Origin: Microbulbifer sp. Q7
Lineage (GTDB): Bacteria > Pseudomonadota > Gammaproteobacteria > Pseudomonadales > Cellvibrionaceae
Direction of reading: 5' to 3'
NCBI RefSeq assembly: GCF_001639145.1
Contig: NZ_LROY01000002.1
Coordinates: 1,644,501-1,708,500, forward strand
DNA: 64,000 nt
A model generated the notes under the pieces. That model ran no database searches and was not told where the DNA came from. It was given only the letters and a program-made list of their open reading frames with translations. The position numbers and the translations under genes are program-made. This document shows positions 19,423 through 29,313 of this stretch, piece by piece; position 1 is the stretch's first letter, and each line of letters begins with the position of its first letter.

Positions 19423-22400
19423 TTAGAAGCGCGCCTGAACGCCAAGGCGGAATGCGCGGCCGGTTTTATACTCTGTCACAGTACGAGCTGTGGTCGCGTC
19501 GCCATCGAGCGGATTACCCTCGTCATATACGACTGATTCTCCTGCACTGTTTACATCGCCCAGATCCATAAAGCGGCTGGTGAAGTAGGTGCGCACTTCA
19601 GAATCCGTCAGGTTCGTTGCCTGGAAGTAGATATCGAAGTTGTCGCTCAATGCATATGTCGCGGAGAAGTCCAGAGTATTTCGGCCTTCCTGCCATAGGG
19701 CACCGTTATTCCAGCTACGCTGTGCCAGCTGATCGGAAGTACCCTGGTAGGCCAGGCGTAGCTGGTGACCATTTTGCTCCCAGAAAACAGTGGCGTTGTA
19801 GCTATGCTCAGGGGTATAGGCTACTTGCAATTCAGGCAGCACTACATTCGGATCCAAAGAGGAAACCTCCTGATCGTAAGCACTATCCTGGTAGGTATAG
19901 TTAAACATAGTTCCCAGACCCGCGAATACGCCGGGCAACATGTCATAGGACTGCGTATATTGCAGTTCCATACCGCGAATTTCTGCACCTTTACCATTCT
20001 TGACTTGAGTAGTCTGGAACTGCGCACAGAGCTGGCTCAGGTCATCAGAATATACCCAATCCTCGGCAAGCTCTGGGAAATTCAATATACGGCGAGGCAT
20101 ACAGCCTTCCAAATCATCCGCATTTTTAATCAGGTCAGCGGTGTTGTAGGGCTCACCATTTTCGTCCAGGCCAAGGTCGCGCAGGTCATCGAGGTAGGTC
20201 ACGATGGTCTGGGATTCCTCAAAATTCGTCATATCTTTGTAGAACAGACCTGCAGCCACCATCGAGTTCTCAGCAAAGTACCATTCGAATGAAAGATCCA
20301 GGTTATTGGACTCCAATGGATCCAGCTTCGTGTTGGTGAGAGTCACGACGTTTCCAGGGCGATCGAACCCACCCCAAACACTTTCAGTAACCTTAAAGCC
20401 CGGACGCAAAGAATCGATCTGCGGACGAGACATGGTCTTGGAGAGTGCTACCCGGCCTACCATCTCATCATTGATGACATAATTTAAATTCAGACTAGGT
20501 AGAAGAACTCGGTAAGTGTGCTCATCATCCACCGCGAAGGAGCGCTTGCTCAAATCAGCGGTCGGGAGTAGCTGGCCATTTTCGTCATAGCGACGGTCGC
20601 CATATACATAGTATTGCTCGGTTGAGAGGTCAGAATGACGCCACAACCACCAGTTACTGGCAGCTGTGCCGTCTCCTGGGTGAATCCGCTCCGCGCGGGC
20701 ATCGTAACAAGCGCCTTGGTCCGGCAGAGGTGTATCATCCTCTTTTGTCGCAGTTCCCTTGGTGTCGTAACCTTGCCCGTCGACGCGCGACCAGCGAATC
20801 TCCTCGTTCCAGTTAGCCCCATAAAATACCGGGTCTGCACAAGTAGGAAGTGAGGAATCTCGAAGCTCCGCCAATTTAATCGGGTCAAGCGTACGCCCAA
20901 GATTAAATGGATCACTCTGGAAGTTAACGCCCGAATATCCGCTTGCGAATACATCGGTTTCTACATAACGAAGGCCCACATCACCGCTGAGCCTTTCATC
21001 CAAGAAGGAAAAATCCGCCTTTACGTACACAGCCTGGTTATCGAGTTCAGCGAAACGCGTTTCGGTGTCATCCGGAACAAACTCGGCATCCGGGTTACCT
21101 TGCGCGACGTCGAATGCTTTCTGCGCAGAAATAGTGGTCCATCCGTCAGTAATATTGTTCCGGCTGTAGCCAAGCGATTGCATAAAGTCACTTGCGGGGA
21201 AAGACCCTTCCTGGACCAATGCACCAGAGATATCCTGCAGGCCATTGACCGTCGCAATCCGCTCGCCGGTCTCTGGGTCGGTAATTACCACACCCTCGCC
21301 AACGGAGAAAAATGCACCGGTCTGGTTGTCGACAAATTTCTCGCGATTCGAAAATTTGGCACCAAACTCGATCTGATTTACACCAGCGAAGTCCACGTCC
21401 CAATCAACGTCGAAATAGGCTGTCTTCTGGGTATCCTCTACTGCGCGTACTGTGCGGGCCAGATACGAAAGATGCTGAGACCCCAGGTCATCGGGGTTAA
21501 AACCAGTGGTTGAAAAATTATCCCAAACAGCGCCAGTCTCAGGATACTGCGTAGTGCCCTGATCCAGCTCACCAGTACCCGCAACCAGCTCGCACACACC
21601 CGAAGTACAGTCAAACCCTACCGGCTCCAGTTCATCGGGAGTTGCGTGCTGCATAACCCACGCGTTGATATTTGCGTAGTTTTGCAGGTTTACATAGAGA
21701 GATTGATCCGGAATTTGTTCTGCGCTGGAGTAGCCAACCCCACCGGTAACAACAATGGAATCGCCAATTTCTTGAGTTATGTCAAAGGATGCGATCTTGT
21801 TGACATTAGAGAACTTGTTTTCAGACTGGGAAATATCACCCAACGCAGTTCGGTTCAACATTTTAGTGAACGTGCGAGTTTCTGTATTGTAGGTGTGCCA
21901 GTCCGCCTGCGGGTCAGAATAAGTGGCGGGAGCAAGACCCAGGCCCGGAGTAGATTCTCCCTCAAATTTATTCCCATAGTCACCAATGCGGGTACGAAGA
22001 CTATGTGTGGTTGCTTCCAGATCCTGCTTGTTCCAGCTGAGGTTGGTGTTTACCTCAGTTGTATCCGTTGCCTGCCACTGCAATGCAACGTTTACGCCCT
22101 GGCGTTCACGCTGATTTTCAGCCAGCTCGAGATTCGAGAAGGACGGCACAATACCTGTCACGTCGTTTACGACATTGCCATTCTGGTCTCTCGCCACGCG
22201 AGATGTATATGAGGTAAAACTCTCTGCGCGATACTGGTCTTTACGGCCAGAATCTGCCTCATCAAATGCAGTTACCAGAACGCCGAGCTTGTCTTCAAAA
22301 AACTTGCCAGTGAAGGTTTGTGAAATCTTATGCCCCTGATCATCGGCAAGGTCATTGTAGCGACCCTGGGCATTCAGGTTAAACCCTTCATTGACTTCTA

Positions 22401-22917
22401 ATGGCTTTGCAGAAATCAAGTTGATATTCGCACCCAGAGAACCCTCATCGTGATCCGCGCTGGGTGTTTTCACCACCTCGATTTTGGAAAGGATATCCGC
22501 AGAGTAGGCAGACAGGTCAACCGCCTGGCTAAAGTCAGTTGCACCCAACTGCACACCATTCAGACTAATGTTGTTCTGTTGCGCATTCGCACCACGCACA
22601 GTAATGGTCGTACCTTCACCATCAACAGTCTGCATGGATACACCGGTCACGCGGGACAGCGCTTCGGCGATGTTCTGGTCGGTGGTTTTGCCGATGTCTT
22701 CGGCGTTGATGGTGTCTTTGATGTTGCCGCCGTAGCGCTTGTCATCAATGGACTTTTCAATACTGGCCCGAATACCCGTCACCTGAACTTCTTCAAGTGC
22801 TTCGTATTGGTTTTGGTCTTCTGTTTCCTGCGCCATTGCCTGGCCGCTGCAAACGGACAACACAGCAACTGACAGTGCAGACATACGGAAGCGATTACGT
22901 ACAGTGGACGTAGACAT
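19423..22917 (-). CDS. TonB-dependent outer-membrane receptor (agar-oligosaccharide candidate)
   Basis: The 1164-residue protein has a signal peptide (about 1-29, ending GQAMAQE), a TonB-box-like stretch (EEVQVTGIRAS), a plug domain (NIAEALSRVTGVSMQ, ITVRGANAQQNNISLNGV) and a long beta-barrel ending in aromatic Phe (RLGVQARF). It belongs to the large carbohydrate-type TonB receptors of marine gammaproteobacteria. Presumed role is TonB-driven uptake of agar-derived oligosaccharides. Upstream on its strand lies TTGACA-N18-GATGAT preceded by the shared operator, the same geometry as at the second receptor. A strong terminator follows. Substrate is inferred from context only. Confidence 0.88.
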   Translation of the reverse strand: MSTSTVRNRFRMSALSVAVLSVCSGQAMAQETEDQNQYEALEEVQVTGIRASIEKSIDDKRYGGNIKDTINAEDIGKTTDQNIAEALSRVTGVSMQTVDGEGTTITVRGANAQQNNISLNGVQLGATDFSQAVDLSAYSADILSKIEVVKTPSADHDEGSLGANINLISAKPLEVNEGFNLNAQGRYNDLADDQGHKISQTFTGKFFEDKLGVLVTAFDEADSGRKDQYRAESFTSYTSRVARDQNGNVVNDVTGIVPSFSNLELAENQRERQGVNVALQWQATDTTEVNTNLSWNKQDLEATTHSLRTRIGDYGNKFEGESTPGLGLAPATYSDPQADWHTYNTETRTFTKMLNRTALGDISQSENKFSNVNKIASFDITQEIGDSIVVTGGVGYSSAEQIPDQSLYVNLQNYANINAWVMQHATPDELEPVGFDCTSGVCELVAGTGELDQGTTQYPETGAVWDNFSTTGFNPDDLGSQHLSYLARTVRAVEDTQKTAYFDVDWDVDFAGVNQIEFGAKFSNREKFVDNQTGAFFSVGEGVVITDPETGERIATVNGLQDISGALVQEGSFPASDFMQSLGYSRNNITDGWTTISAQKAFDVAQGNPDAEFVPDDTETRFAELDNQAVYVKADFSFLDERLSGDVGLRYVETDVFASGYSGVNFQSDPFNLGRTLDPIKLAELRDSSLPTCADPVFYGANWNEEIRWSRVDGQGYDTKGTATKEDDTPLPDQGACYDARAERIHPGDGTAASNWWLWRHSDLSTEQYYVYGDRRYDENGQLLPTADLSKRSFAVDDEHTYRVLLPSLNLNYVINDEMVGRVALSKTMSRPQIDSLRPGFKVTESVWGGFDRPGNVVTLTNTKLDPLESNNLDLSFEWYFAENSMVAAGLFYKDMTNFEESQTIVTYLDDLRDLGLDENGEPYNTADLIKNADDLEGCMPRRILNFPELAEDWVYSDDLSQLCAQFQTTQVKNGKGAEIRGMELQYTQSYDMLPGVFAGLGTMFNYTYQDSAYDQEVSSLDPNVVLPELQVAYTPEHSYNATVFWEQNGHQLRLAYQGTSDQLAQRSWNNGALWQEGRNTLDFSATYALSDNFDIYFQATNLTDSEVRTYFTSRFMDLGDVNSAGESVVYDEGNPLDGDATTARTVTEYKTGRAFRLGVQARF

Positions 22918-23049
22918 GGCTATCTCTCTCCATCGGATCGCATTTTTATTATCAATTCGGCATTCACCAATACCGCTAGTGGCGCCGCCCCTAGATTTCG
23001 AAAGAAGACCCGATTGATAGGTTGTGGGGTTTCTTCCATCGATGGCTCA

Positions 23050-23097
23050 ATCATCCACCAACCCCGGAAACCTTGTCAACTGTTGATTGTTAACAAT
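23050..23097 (-). promoter_or_regulatory. Candidate promoter and operator for the 19.4-22.9 kb receptor
   Basis: The operator ATTGTTAACAAT (23086-23097) is followed on the minus strand by seven bases and TTGACA (23079-23074), then an 18-bp spacer and GATGAT (23055-23050). A degenerate second operator, TTGTCAACTG (23073-23082), overlaps the -35 at a 14-bp offset. The operator-to-promoter spacing equals that at 32.3 kb. The rest of the 22918-23386 gap is AT-rich and holds no gene. Confidence 0.5.
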
Positions 23098-23225
23098 TTA
23101 AATCCGTTGTTTAATGTGTGGTGAAAGGGGCGTCAGCCCTCCGATCGCACCGATCCGAGCTGCGATCTTTTAAGTTATTGTTTTTTAATGCTTTTTTAAC
23201 GAACCACTACTTTTTTCGAAGCCCG

Positions 23226-23242
23226 TTGTTGACAATTTACAA
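23226..23242. promoter_or_regulatory. Operator-like palindrome upstream of KDG kinase gene
   Basis: TTGTTGACAA followed at a 7-bp offset by CAATTTACAA lies 145 bp before the kinase start. It probably brings the kinase-phosphatase pair into the same regulon as the divergent receptor. Confidence 0.5.
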
Positions 23243-23386
23243 GGTCATCCTAAGGGAGTAAAGGTGCAATCCCCCTCCTCCCGAGCACTCGCCGTAGATA
23301 CGACCTGACCTTTCTGCCATTACTCCATTTAATGGCACAAATTGTCCCAGATGGCGGGCATAAGGCAACGTATAAAGGTGACTGAT

Positions 23387-24361
23387 ATGACAGATCTGGT
23401 AATTCTGGGAGAGAGCATGGTGGAGTTCAGCCAGCGTGCGCCCGGGTTGTTCCACCAGTCGTTTGCGGGAGATGTACACAGCGTAGCGGTGTACTTCAAG
23501 AGGCTGGCCAGTGCCGGTGACCGGGTACGCCTGATGACGGCGGTGGGCCACGATGCGGCGAGCCTTGGGCTGGTATCTGCCCTGGAGCAGGAATCCATCG
23601 ATACCTCACTGGTATTCCGCCACCCTACCCGCCAGCTGGGTCTCTATATGGTGAACACCGATAGCCAGGGCGAGCGCAGCTTCAGCTACTGGCGCTCAGA
23701 CTCAGCGGCCCGCGAGGTGATGCCACTATTCCGCGAGGCCACGCAGGTCGCCGGGGACGGCGGGTACCTGCCCTGCGGTATCGCGCCCTGCCCGGATCTG
23801 TTCTTCTTCAGCGGGATTTCGCTGGCCGTTTTGAGCCCCGGCACGCGCCCCGCCTTCTGGGAGCTTCTGGAGCAACTGCACGGCGCAGGCACCCGCATCG
23901 TATTTGATCCCAACTATCGCCCCAAGCTGTGGAACTCGGCCAAAGAGACCCGTACGGAGTATGCGCGGGCGTTTGAGTACGCACACCTGGCGCTACCGGG
24001 TATCGAGGATCTTGAGGTGCTGTACGGGGTAAAAGACTTCAGGGGTGCATGTGACTTCCTGAATGGGTTTGATATTGAGGAGCTGGTCATCAAAGACGGC
24101 CCCAACGGCGTCTGCTATCGCGGCCCTCGGGAGCACTTTGAGGAACCGGTTGCACAGGTCGAGCGGGTGGTGGATACCACCGCCGCTGGGGATTCCTTCA
24201 ATGGCTCCTATCTGGCCTATCGCAGTCAGGGCTTGAGCCCGCGCGACGCCATTGCCCGAGCGGCCAAGGTCGCGGCGCTGGTTATTCAACACAAGGGGGC
24301 GCTGGTGGACTCCGAGGTATTTAGCAGTTCCTTGGCCACTCCCGCAAACAGCGAACAATAA
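23387..24361 (+). CDS. kdgK: 2-keto-3-deoxygluconate kinase (PfkB family)
   Basis: The 324-residue PfkB/ribokinase-family protein has an N-terminal LVILGESMVEF and substrate-side motif FAGDVHSVAVYFKRL. The ATP/anion-hole region is DTTAAGDSFNGSYL, with the catalytic Asp in AAGD. The overall pattern is that of bacterial KDG kinases, which make KDPG in the Entner-Doudoroff route. Anhydrogalactose catabolism in agar degraders ends in KDG, so the gene belongs functionally to this locus. ATG 23387 with AAGGTG upstream is preferred; an upstream TTG has no support. It is 27 bp ahead of the PhoD-like gene, so the two probably form an operon. Confidence 0.85.
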   Translation: MTDLVILGESMVEFSQRAPGLFHQSFAGDVHSVAVYFKRLASAGDRVRLMTAVGHDAASLGLVSALEQESIDTSLVFRHPTRQLGLYMVNTDSQGERSFSYWRSDSAAREVMPLFREATQVAGDGGYLPCGIAPCPDLFFFSGISLAVLSPGTRPAFWELLEQLHGAGTRIVFDPNYRPKLWNSAKETRTEYARAFEYAHLALPGIEDLEVLYGVKDFRGACDFLNGFDIEELVIKDGPNGVCYRGPREHFEEPVAQVERVVDTTAAGDSFNGSYLAYRSQGLSPRDAIARAAKVAALVIQHKGALVDSEVFSSSLATPANSEQ

Positions 24362-24388
24362 ATCTGATCGAGAAAACGGAAACCAAAC

Positions 24389-26785
24389 ATGAAAAGAAGA
24401 AGCTTTCTGAAACTCGGCTCCGGTGCCGCCCTGGCACCAGCCATCTCCCCTTCCCTTGCCGTAGCCATGGCGGCGGCACGCCCGAAACTGGTGGAGACCA
24501 CACCACTTGGCCGCCTGCCAAATGGCACCCAACACTGGCTCGGCGGCCACCTGTGGGGCAACCGACTACAGGACTGGCATTGCCACAACGGGCGCCTGGA
24601 GTGCCTGCAGGGCGACAAAACCTTTGAGGTGCGAACTGCCGCGATCCTGACGCGGGAACTGGCGAACACACACAAACCCGGTCGCATTCGCGCTCGCGTG
24701 GGTTTAATGACACCCGATGCCAAGGGTTTCTGCGGCTTCCTGTTGGGTGTTGGCGCCGGCAAACTGGATTACCGGGGGGCGGCGCTGGCACAGCGTGCGG
24801 GCGGTACCAATGGCGGTTTTATGGCGGTACTGGATGAAAGCGGCAATCTCGGCTTCCGGGATTTTTCCGACCAGGACAACGGCATGGGATTTACCCGCCT
24901 GGAGCGGGAAGGCAGTGTGAGTATCTCGCAAGTCGGCCAGCGGAAAATCCAGCTGGACTGCCATATCGACCCGGTGGAAAACGGCCGCTTTGATGTGCGA
25001 CTGGTGGCGAGCGATGCACAAAGTGGCGAGGAGTTCGGCTTTGCGGTACGCACCGAGGTGCCGGCAGAACAATTGACCGGCGGCATCATGCTGGTTTCCT
25101 CTCCACCTACCGATGCCGCCGGTGCCCGCTGGTGGTTCAGTGATATCGAAACCGGTGGCGACAAGATCACAGCCCATCCGGACCGTAAACTCGGCCCGGT
25201 AATGGGCTGTATGCACAGCCTGAACTGCAGCGACAAACAGGCGGTACTGAAACTCTCCGCCCAGTTTATGCCGATTGATCTCGTAGCCAATTCCAACGCG
25301 GTTCTGGAATACCGCACAGTGGGCCAACAACAATGGCAGACAGGTGCCGAGCGCCCGATTGAGGATGGTTATGTTGCCGCGTTCCGCATTGCCGGCTGGG
25401 ACGCCAGTAAAGATCACGAATATCGCGTCCGTTTCGCAGGTAGTGCACAAGCGCTTTACTCTGGAACCATTGCCCGCGATCCAGGCCAGTCTCGCCCGCT
25501 CAAGATCGCGCTCTACTCCTGCATCATCCCTACGGCAAAAAGCCTCGACGAGCCAGCCTACTCCAAGCTGATTCCCGAAGAGCGAATCCTCGGCCGCTAC
25601 ACCGAAGACAACATTTTCTTTCCCCACAATACGCTGGTTTCCCATTGCGACACCCACCAACCCGACCTGTATGTATTCGCCGGGGATCAGTACTACGAAA
25701 CCTACCCCACCCGCTACGGCCGCGATACACCCCAGGCCAAACTGGATACCCTGTACCGCTGGTACCTGTGGTACTGGACCTTCCGTGAATCCGTGCGCAA
25801 CCGTCCGTCGATTTTGCTGGTGGATGACCACGATGTTCTGCAGGGGAACCTGTGGGGCAACAAGGGCGATGCCACCGGCGGCCCCCGCGAGGAGGATGGT
25901 GGTTTCAAGCACGACATCGAGCTGGTGAAAATGGTGTACCGCATTCAAAGCAGCCATACGCCGGACGCTTACGACCCAACGCCTATTCGCCACGGGATCC
26001 CGGTGACCTATGCGCACTTTGTTTACGGCGGCACCAGTTTTGCGATGGTCGAGGACCGAAAATTCAAATCCGCGCCCGACTACGAGGCGGACCGGTTGAC
26101 GGTTACGGGCGAGTTACTGGGCCGCCGGCAGGAGCAATTCCTGCGGGACTGGGCGAGTATGGACCCGGGCCTGCCAAAAATCTGCCTGACGGCCTCTATC
26201 TGGGGTTCACCGCAGACGGATGAGGAAGGCAATGGATTGGTTGACTACGACGCGAACTGCTATCCGCCCGATGGCCGCACCCGCGCAGTGAAGCTGGTGG
26301 AGGATGCCAAAGCGCTGGTGCTTGCGGGAGACCAGCACCTCGGGCTGGTGGCGCGGCAATACAGTGGCGCTTTTCCAGTGGGCGATGAAAGTACAGGTGC
26401 GCTGTTCTTCTCCGGGCCGGCATCGGCGGCGTTCTGGCAACGCTGGTTTGAAGGAATGGGAAAACTCGAAAACGCCATTGGAGACGACCCCAATACGGGA
26501 CACTTTACCGATCCATTCGGCAACAACATGCGCGTATTGGCGGCAGCGAATCCGAAGATTACCCATGCAGAATTCAGTGATGACAATACGACCTGGGGCA
26601 AATTTGTCGCCGACCGCAATCTGAAGAGTGAGGGATACGGGATCGCGGTGGTGGATCACGCAAAAGGCAGGTATCAATTGGAGTGCTGGCCCTGGGATGC
26701 AAACCCGGCGCGGGACCGACAGTTTGCCGGGTGGCCGCAGGTGCATCCGATTGAGTCCTCGGAAAGTCCCGATTCCACAGGATAA
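24389..26785 (+). CDS. Tat-exported PhoD-like phosphatase with N-terminal beta-sandwich domain
   Basis: The 798-residue protein begins MKRRSFLKLGSG, a clear twin-arginine signal. Residues about 35-250 look like a LamG/DUF1080-type beta-sandwich. The C-terminal part (about 300-740) carries PhoD/metallophosphatase motifs: DLYVFAGDQYYE, ILLVDDHDVLQGN, and LAGDQHLG. PhoD enzymes are periplasmic phosphomono- or diesterases needing Fe and Ca. It sits directly after the KDG kinase gene and before a long inverted repeat. A polysaccharide-bound or sugar phosphate/sulfate ester is a possible substrate (inference). Confidence 0.8.
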   Translation: MKRRSFLKLGSGAALAPAISPSLAVAMAAARPKLVETTPLGRLPNGTQHWLGGHLWGNRLQDWHCHNGRLECLQGDKTFEVRTAAILTRELANTHKPGRIRARVGLMTPDAKGFCGFLLGVGAGKLDYRGAALAQRAGGTNGGFMAVLDESGNLGFRDFSDQDNGMGFTRLEREGSVSISQVGQRKIQLDCHIDPVENGRFDVRLVASDAQSGEEFGFAVRTEVPAEQLTGGIMLVSSPPTDAAGARWWFSDIETGGDKITAHPDRKLGPVMGCMHSLNCSDKQAVLKLSAQFMPIDLVANSNAVLEYRTVGQQQWQTGAERPIEDGYVAAFRIAGWDASKDHEYRVRFAGSAQALYSGTIARDPGQSRPLKIALYSCIIPTAKSLDEPAYSKLIPEERILGRYTEDNIFFPHNTLVSHCDTHQPDLYVFAGDQYYETYPTRYGRDTPQAKLDTLYRWYLWYWTFRESVRNRPSILLVDDHDVLQGNLWGNKGDATGGPREEDGGFKHDIELVKMVYRIQSSHTPDAYDPTPIRHGIPVTYAHFVYGGTSFAMVEDRKFKSAPDYEADRLTVTGELLGRRQEQFLRDWASMDPGLPKICLTASIWGSPQTDEEGNGLVDYDANCYPPDGRTRAVKLVEDAKALVLAGDQHLGLVARQYSGAFPVGDESTGALFFSGPASAAFWQRWFEGMGKLENAIGDDPNTGHFTDPFGNNMRVLAAANPKITHAEFSDDNTTWGKFVADRNLKSEGYGIAVVDHAKGRYQLECWPWDANPARDRQFAGWPQVHPIESSESPDSTG

Positions 26786-26817
26786 TCCGTTCTTCCCTAT
26801 CCCGGTGGCGGCGCCGC

Positions 26818-26915
26818 TACCGGGTACAGCCTCGCAAGACACGCCGTGAACCTATCCATGGGGGCTCTTCTAAAATGTCCCTGTTTTAGAAGGTCTTGCG
26901 AGGCTGTACCCGGTA
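26818..26915. repeat. 98-bp intergenic inverted-repeat element
   Basis: A perfect 23-bp stem (arms 26818-26840 and 26893-26915, starting TACCGGGTACAG) encloses a second 9-bp stem, CTTCTAAAA / TTTTAGAAG (26867-26875, 26884-26892). Flanking GGCGGCG / CGCCGCC can extend the outer pairing. It lies between convergent genes and may act as a bidirectional terminator. Its style suggests a dispersed intergenic repeat of the genome. Confidence 0.75.
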
Positions 26916-26943
26916 TCGCCGCCTTCGCTTGAAGCTTTCGAAA

Positions 26944-27696
26944 CTATCCCAACTTATTTTTTAGAACAATCAACTTCCGCACCTGCCCCAGAGAAACACT
27001 CAACCAGTAAGCCGCCTGCAAATATCCTTGTTGATGGAAATGCACAAGCTTATCTCCATCGAGCTTGTGCAGCTTTTCTTCATTGACGGTGTAAAGCCCT
27101 TCGTATCGCTTCTGTTCACCACTGGCGAACTGTACGTTGATATGGGCAGGTTCAATCAGATCGTTGTCGGATAATGCTTTGAGGAATGCAGTGGTAGATT
27201 CCATGCCCACCATCAACTGGCCCATGAGATCGCTGACCTGTTGCATAAACGGGGTATTATTCCCTTCCTCGTCGAACAGGCGTTCGCCCTCCCCTCCGTT
27301 TTCGTGAACCCGTTTACTGGCCAGATCCAGGGTAATCACTGCGCCTTTGTCTTCACCGGCGCCGGCCTGTGGATTTTTATAGCCCACCATAAATGGCTGG
27401 CGGCGGACGTGCATGGGGATGTACTGGGCATCCCAGCTGTCATCTTGCAAGTAGAGGTTTTCACCAGGCTCGAAGCCGAGCAGTGCGCACAGGGAGAACT
27501 GACCGTTGCTGGGGTCTTTGGTGATACAGACCGGGTATTCGAGCACCAGATTGCGGAGTTCGTTTGCTACCACGGGCACCAAGTGCGTCGCTTCGCCGTA
27601 TTCGGCACCACGTTTGGTGACGACAGTAAGGTGGCGGTGGCTTTCGTTGTTCAGGGCAACCACGTTGCTATTTGTTGGGTTTGCTTGAGCGCTCAT
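26944..27696 (-). CDS. SapC family protein
   Basis: The 250-residue protein has SapC-family features: the N-terminal VALNNESHRHL, VVANELRNLVLEYPVCI, FSLCALLGFEPGENLYL and the basic LGQVRKLIVLKNKLG tail. No signal peptide is seen. SapC-like proteins, named after an S-layer-related gene, recur with tryptophan-halogenase-like genes beside TonB receptors in carbohydrate loci; their biochemical role is unknown. AAGGAGAG upstream supports ATG 27696. The gene is the last of receptor-halogenase-SapC. Confidence 0.8.
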   Translation of the reverse strand: MSAQANPTNSNVVALNNESHRHLTVVTKRGAEYGEATHLVPVVANELRNLVLEYPVCITKDPSNGQFSLCALLGFEPGENLYLQDDSWDAQYIPMHVRRQPFMVGYKNPQAGAGEDKGAVITLDLASKRVHENGGEGERLFDEEGNNTPFMQQVSDLMGQLMVGMESTTAFLKALSDNDLIEPAHINVQFASGEQKRYEGLYTVNEEKLHKLDGDKLVHFHQQGYLQAAYWLSVSLGQVRKLIVLKNKLG

Positions 27697-27710
27697 GGTG
27701 TTTCTCTCCT

Positions 27711-29264
27711 TCAAATTCGTTGCAGGCCATGCTGGCATATTTTGTTGATCAGATCCCGGTGCTTGTCCAGCCCCGCGATCATTTGTTGTGTGGCCTTGTG
27801 CTTTTGTTGTAACAGTTGCTGCGCCTGTTCTCGGTAGTGTTCGGACAGGCCGAATACATTGGGCTCCGTCTCAAACCCCATACCGTACAGCACATACTGA
27901 TAGCTGGCAGCGGGGAAGACTTCTACTGCGCGGTCGAAGTCATCGTGCCACGGCGACTGGTAGCGCCACAGGGTAAGCAGCTCTCTCAGGCTGTCCGGCA
28001 CGGTTGCCGGGTCACAATTGTCAACCCAGAAGCGGCTATCGGTGCGCTTGGTGAGCACATAGTGCAGCTTGAGGAAGTCGATGATGCGATTCCAGCGGTA
28101 CAGGAAGGTGTCATTGAAGCGGCGTGCCACCACATCCATGGCCGCGCGACTCGCCGGGAATTGTTCGGCAATCATGTTCGCAGAAATTTCCACTAGCACC
28201 AACGCCGAGGCCTCCAGTGGTTCGAGGAAACCGGCCGAGAGGCCGATGGCGACACAATTGCGATGCCAGAACTTTTCCCTGTGGCCGGGGACAATCGGGA
28301 TCTTGCGTACACCTAACGTATCCAGCTCCGCCTCGGTAAGGTGCAGGTAGCGCGCGAGCTCACGGTAGGCCCCGGCTTCATCGGTGTGCGCGCTGGAAAA
28401 CACGTGCCCTACCCCACGACGATTCTGCAATCCGATATCCCACACCCAACCAGCACTCTGGGCGGTAGAGATGGTGTGGGTGGCGATGGGACTGTCTTCG
28501 TGCTCGTAAGGGATCTGCACCGCGAGCGCGTTATCGATAAACAAGGTGTCCTTACAGGAGCGGAAAGGCACATTGTAGTGGTCACCCAGTAACCGGGAAC
28601 GGAAACCGCTGCAGTCGATAAACAGATCGCCGGGAATGTCACCAGCCATTTCCGTTTTCAGAGCAGTAATATCACCGTTGTTTGACTCCTCAATGCCTGT
28701 TACATCGGCGAAGACATGGCGAACATCCAGATTTTCTATGCAGTGCTTTTGCAGGAAACCGGAGAACTTTCCCGCATCCAGATGATAGGCATAGTTGGCA
28801 ACTGCGGCGTACTCCGGGGTGCCGATCTGTTTGGGCGCCCGGTTGTGCTCGCACAGGGCCTCCTGAGGGCAAACAGCGTCCGAGAAGGATTGGACTCGCT
28901 CTTCATTGAGCCAGTAAGGAGCCAGATTAAACTGATTGAAATTCTCCGGCAGTACCAGCGGATGGTAATAGAAATCGTCATCTGCACCGGTTACCCAGCG
29001 CGCGAACTTCGCGCCCTGCTTAAATCCAACATTACACTCGCGAATGAAGTCGGCTTCGCGGACACCCATTTTCTTCAGGGTCGCGCGCATAGTGGGCCAG
29101 GTACCCTCGCCGACGCCAATGGTTGGGACATTCGGGGACTCCACCAGAGTGACACTAACCGGGTGGGCCTGGTCGTTTTTAAAGCGTGCGGCAAGTGTGC
29201 CCGCAGTAATCCAGCCTGCGGTACCACCACCAAGAATCACAACCGATTTTACTGGATCAGACAT
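27711..29264 (-). CDS. Flavin-dependent tryptophan-halogenase-family protein
   Basis: The 517-residue protein has the FAD-binding motif VVILGGGTAGWITA and the block TIGVGEGTWPTMR. Lys82 in CNVGFKQGAKF aligns with the catalytic Lys79 of PrnA. The second family signature is altered: GWVWDIGLQ in place of the usual WxWxIP. Family members halogenate aromatics with FADH2 from a partner reductase, and no reductase is encoded nearby. The subgroup found next to TonB receptors and SapC proteins in carbohydrate loci has no established substrate. It starts at ATG 29264, 110 bp after the receptor with a hairpin between, and is followed 14 bp later by sapC. Confidence 0.85.
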   Translation of the reverse strand: MSDPVKSVVILGGGTAGWITAGTLAARFKNDQAHPVSVTLVESPNVPTIGVGEGTWPTMRATLKKMGVREADFIRECNVGFKQGAKFARWVTGADDDFYYHPLVLPENFNQFNLAPYWLNEERVQSFSDAVCPQEALCEHNRAPKQIGTPEYAAVANYAYHLDAGKFSGFLQKHCIENLDVRHVFADVTGIEESNNGDITALKTEMAGDIPGDLFIDCSGFRSRLLGDHYNVPFRSCKDTLFIDNALAVQIPYEHEDSPIATHTISTAQSAGWVWDIGLQNRRGVGHVFSSAHTDEAGAYRELARYLHLTEAELDTLGVRKIPIVPGHREKFWHRNCVAIGLSAGFLEPLEASALVLVEISANMIAEQFPASRAAMDVVARRFNDTFLYRWNRIIDFLKLHYVLTKRTDSRFWVDNCDPATVPDSLRELLTLWRYQSPWHDDFDRAVEVFPAASYQYVLYGMGFETEPNVFGLSEHYREQAQQLLQQKHKATQQMIAGLDKHRDLINKICQHGLQRI

Positions 29265-29313
29265 ACCTGACCTCTATTTTTTATATATTCTGAAACGCAA
29301 TGTTTTAAAACAA

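Noticed and set aside
22918..23386. Small RNA or riboswitch in the AT-rich gap
   Set aside because: Only operator-like palindromes and AT-rich DNA are evident; no conserved aptamer or intrinsic terminator was recognised.
24704..26017. 437-codon open frame antisense to the PhoD-like gene
   Set aside because: No family signature; the sense protein has a complete Tat signal and metal motifs.
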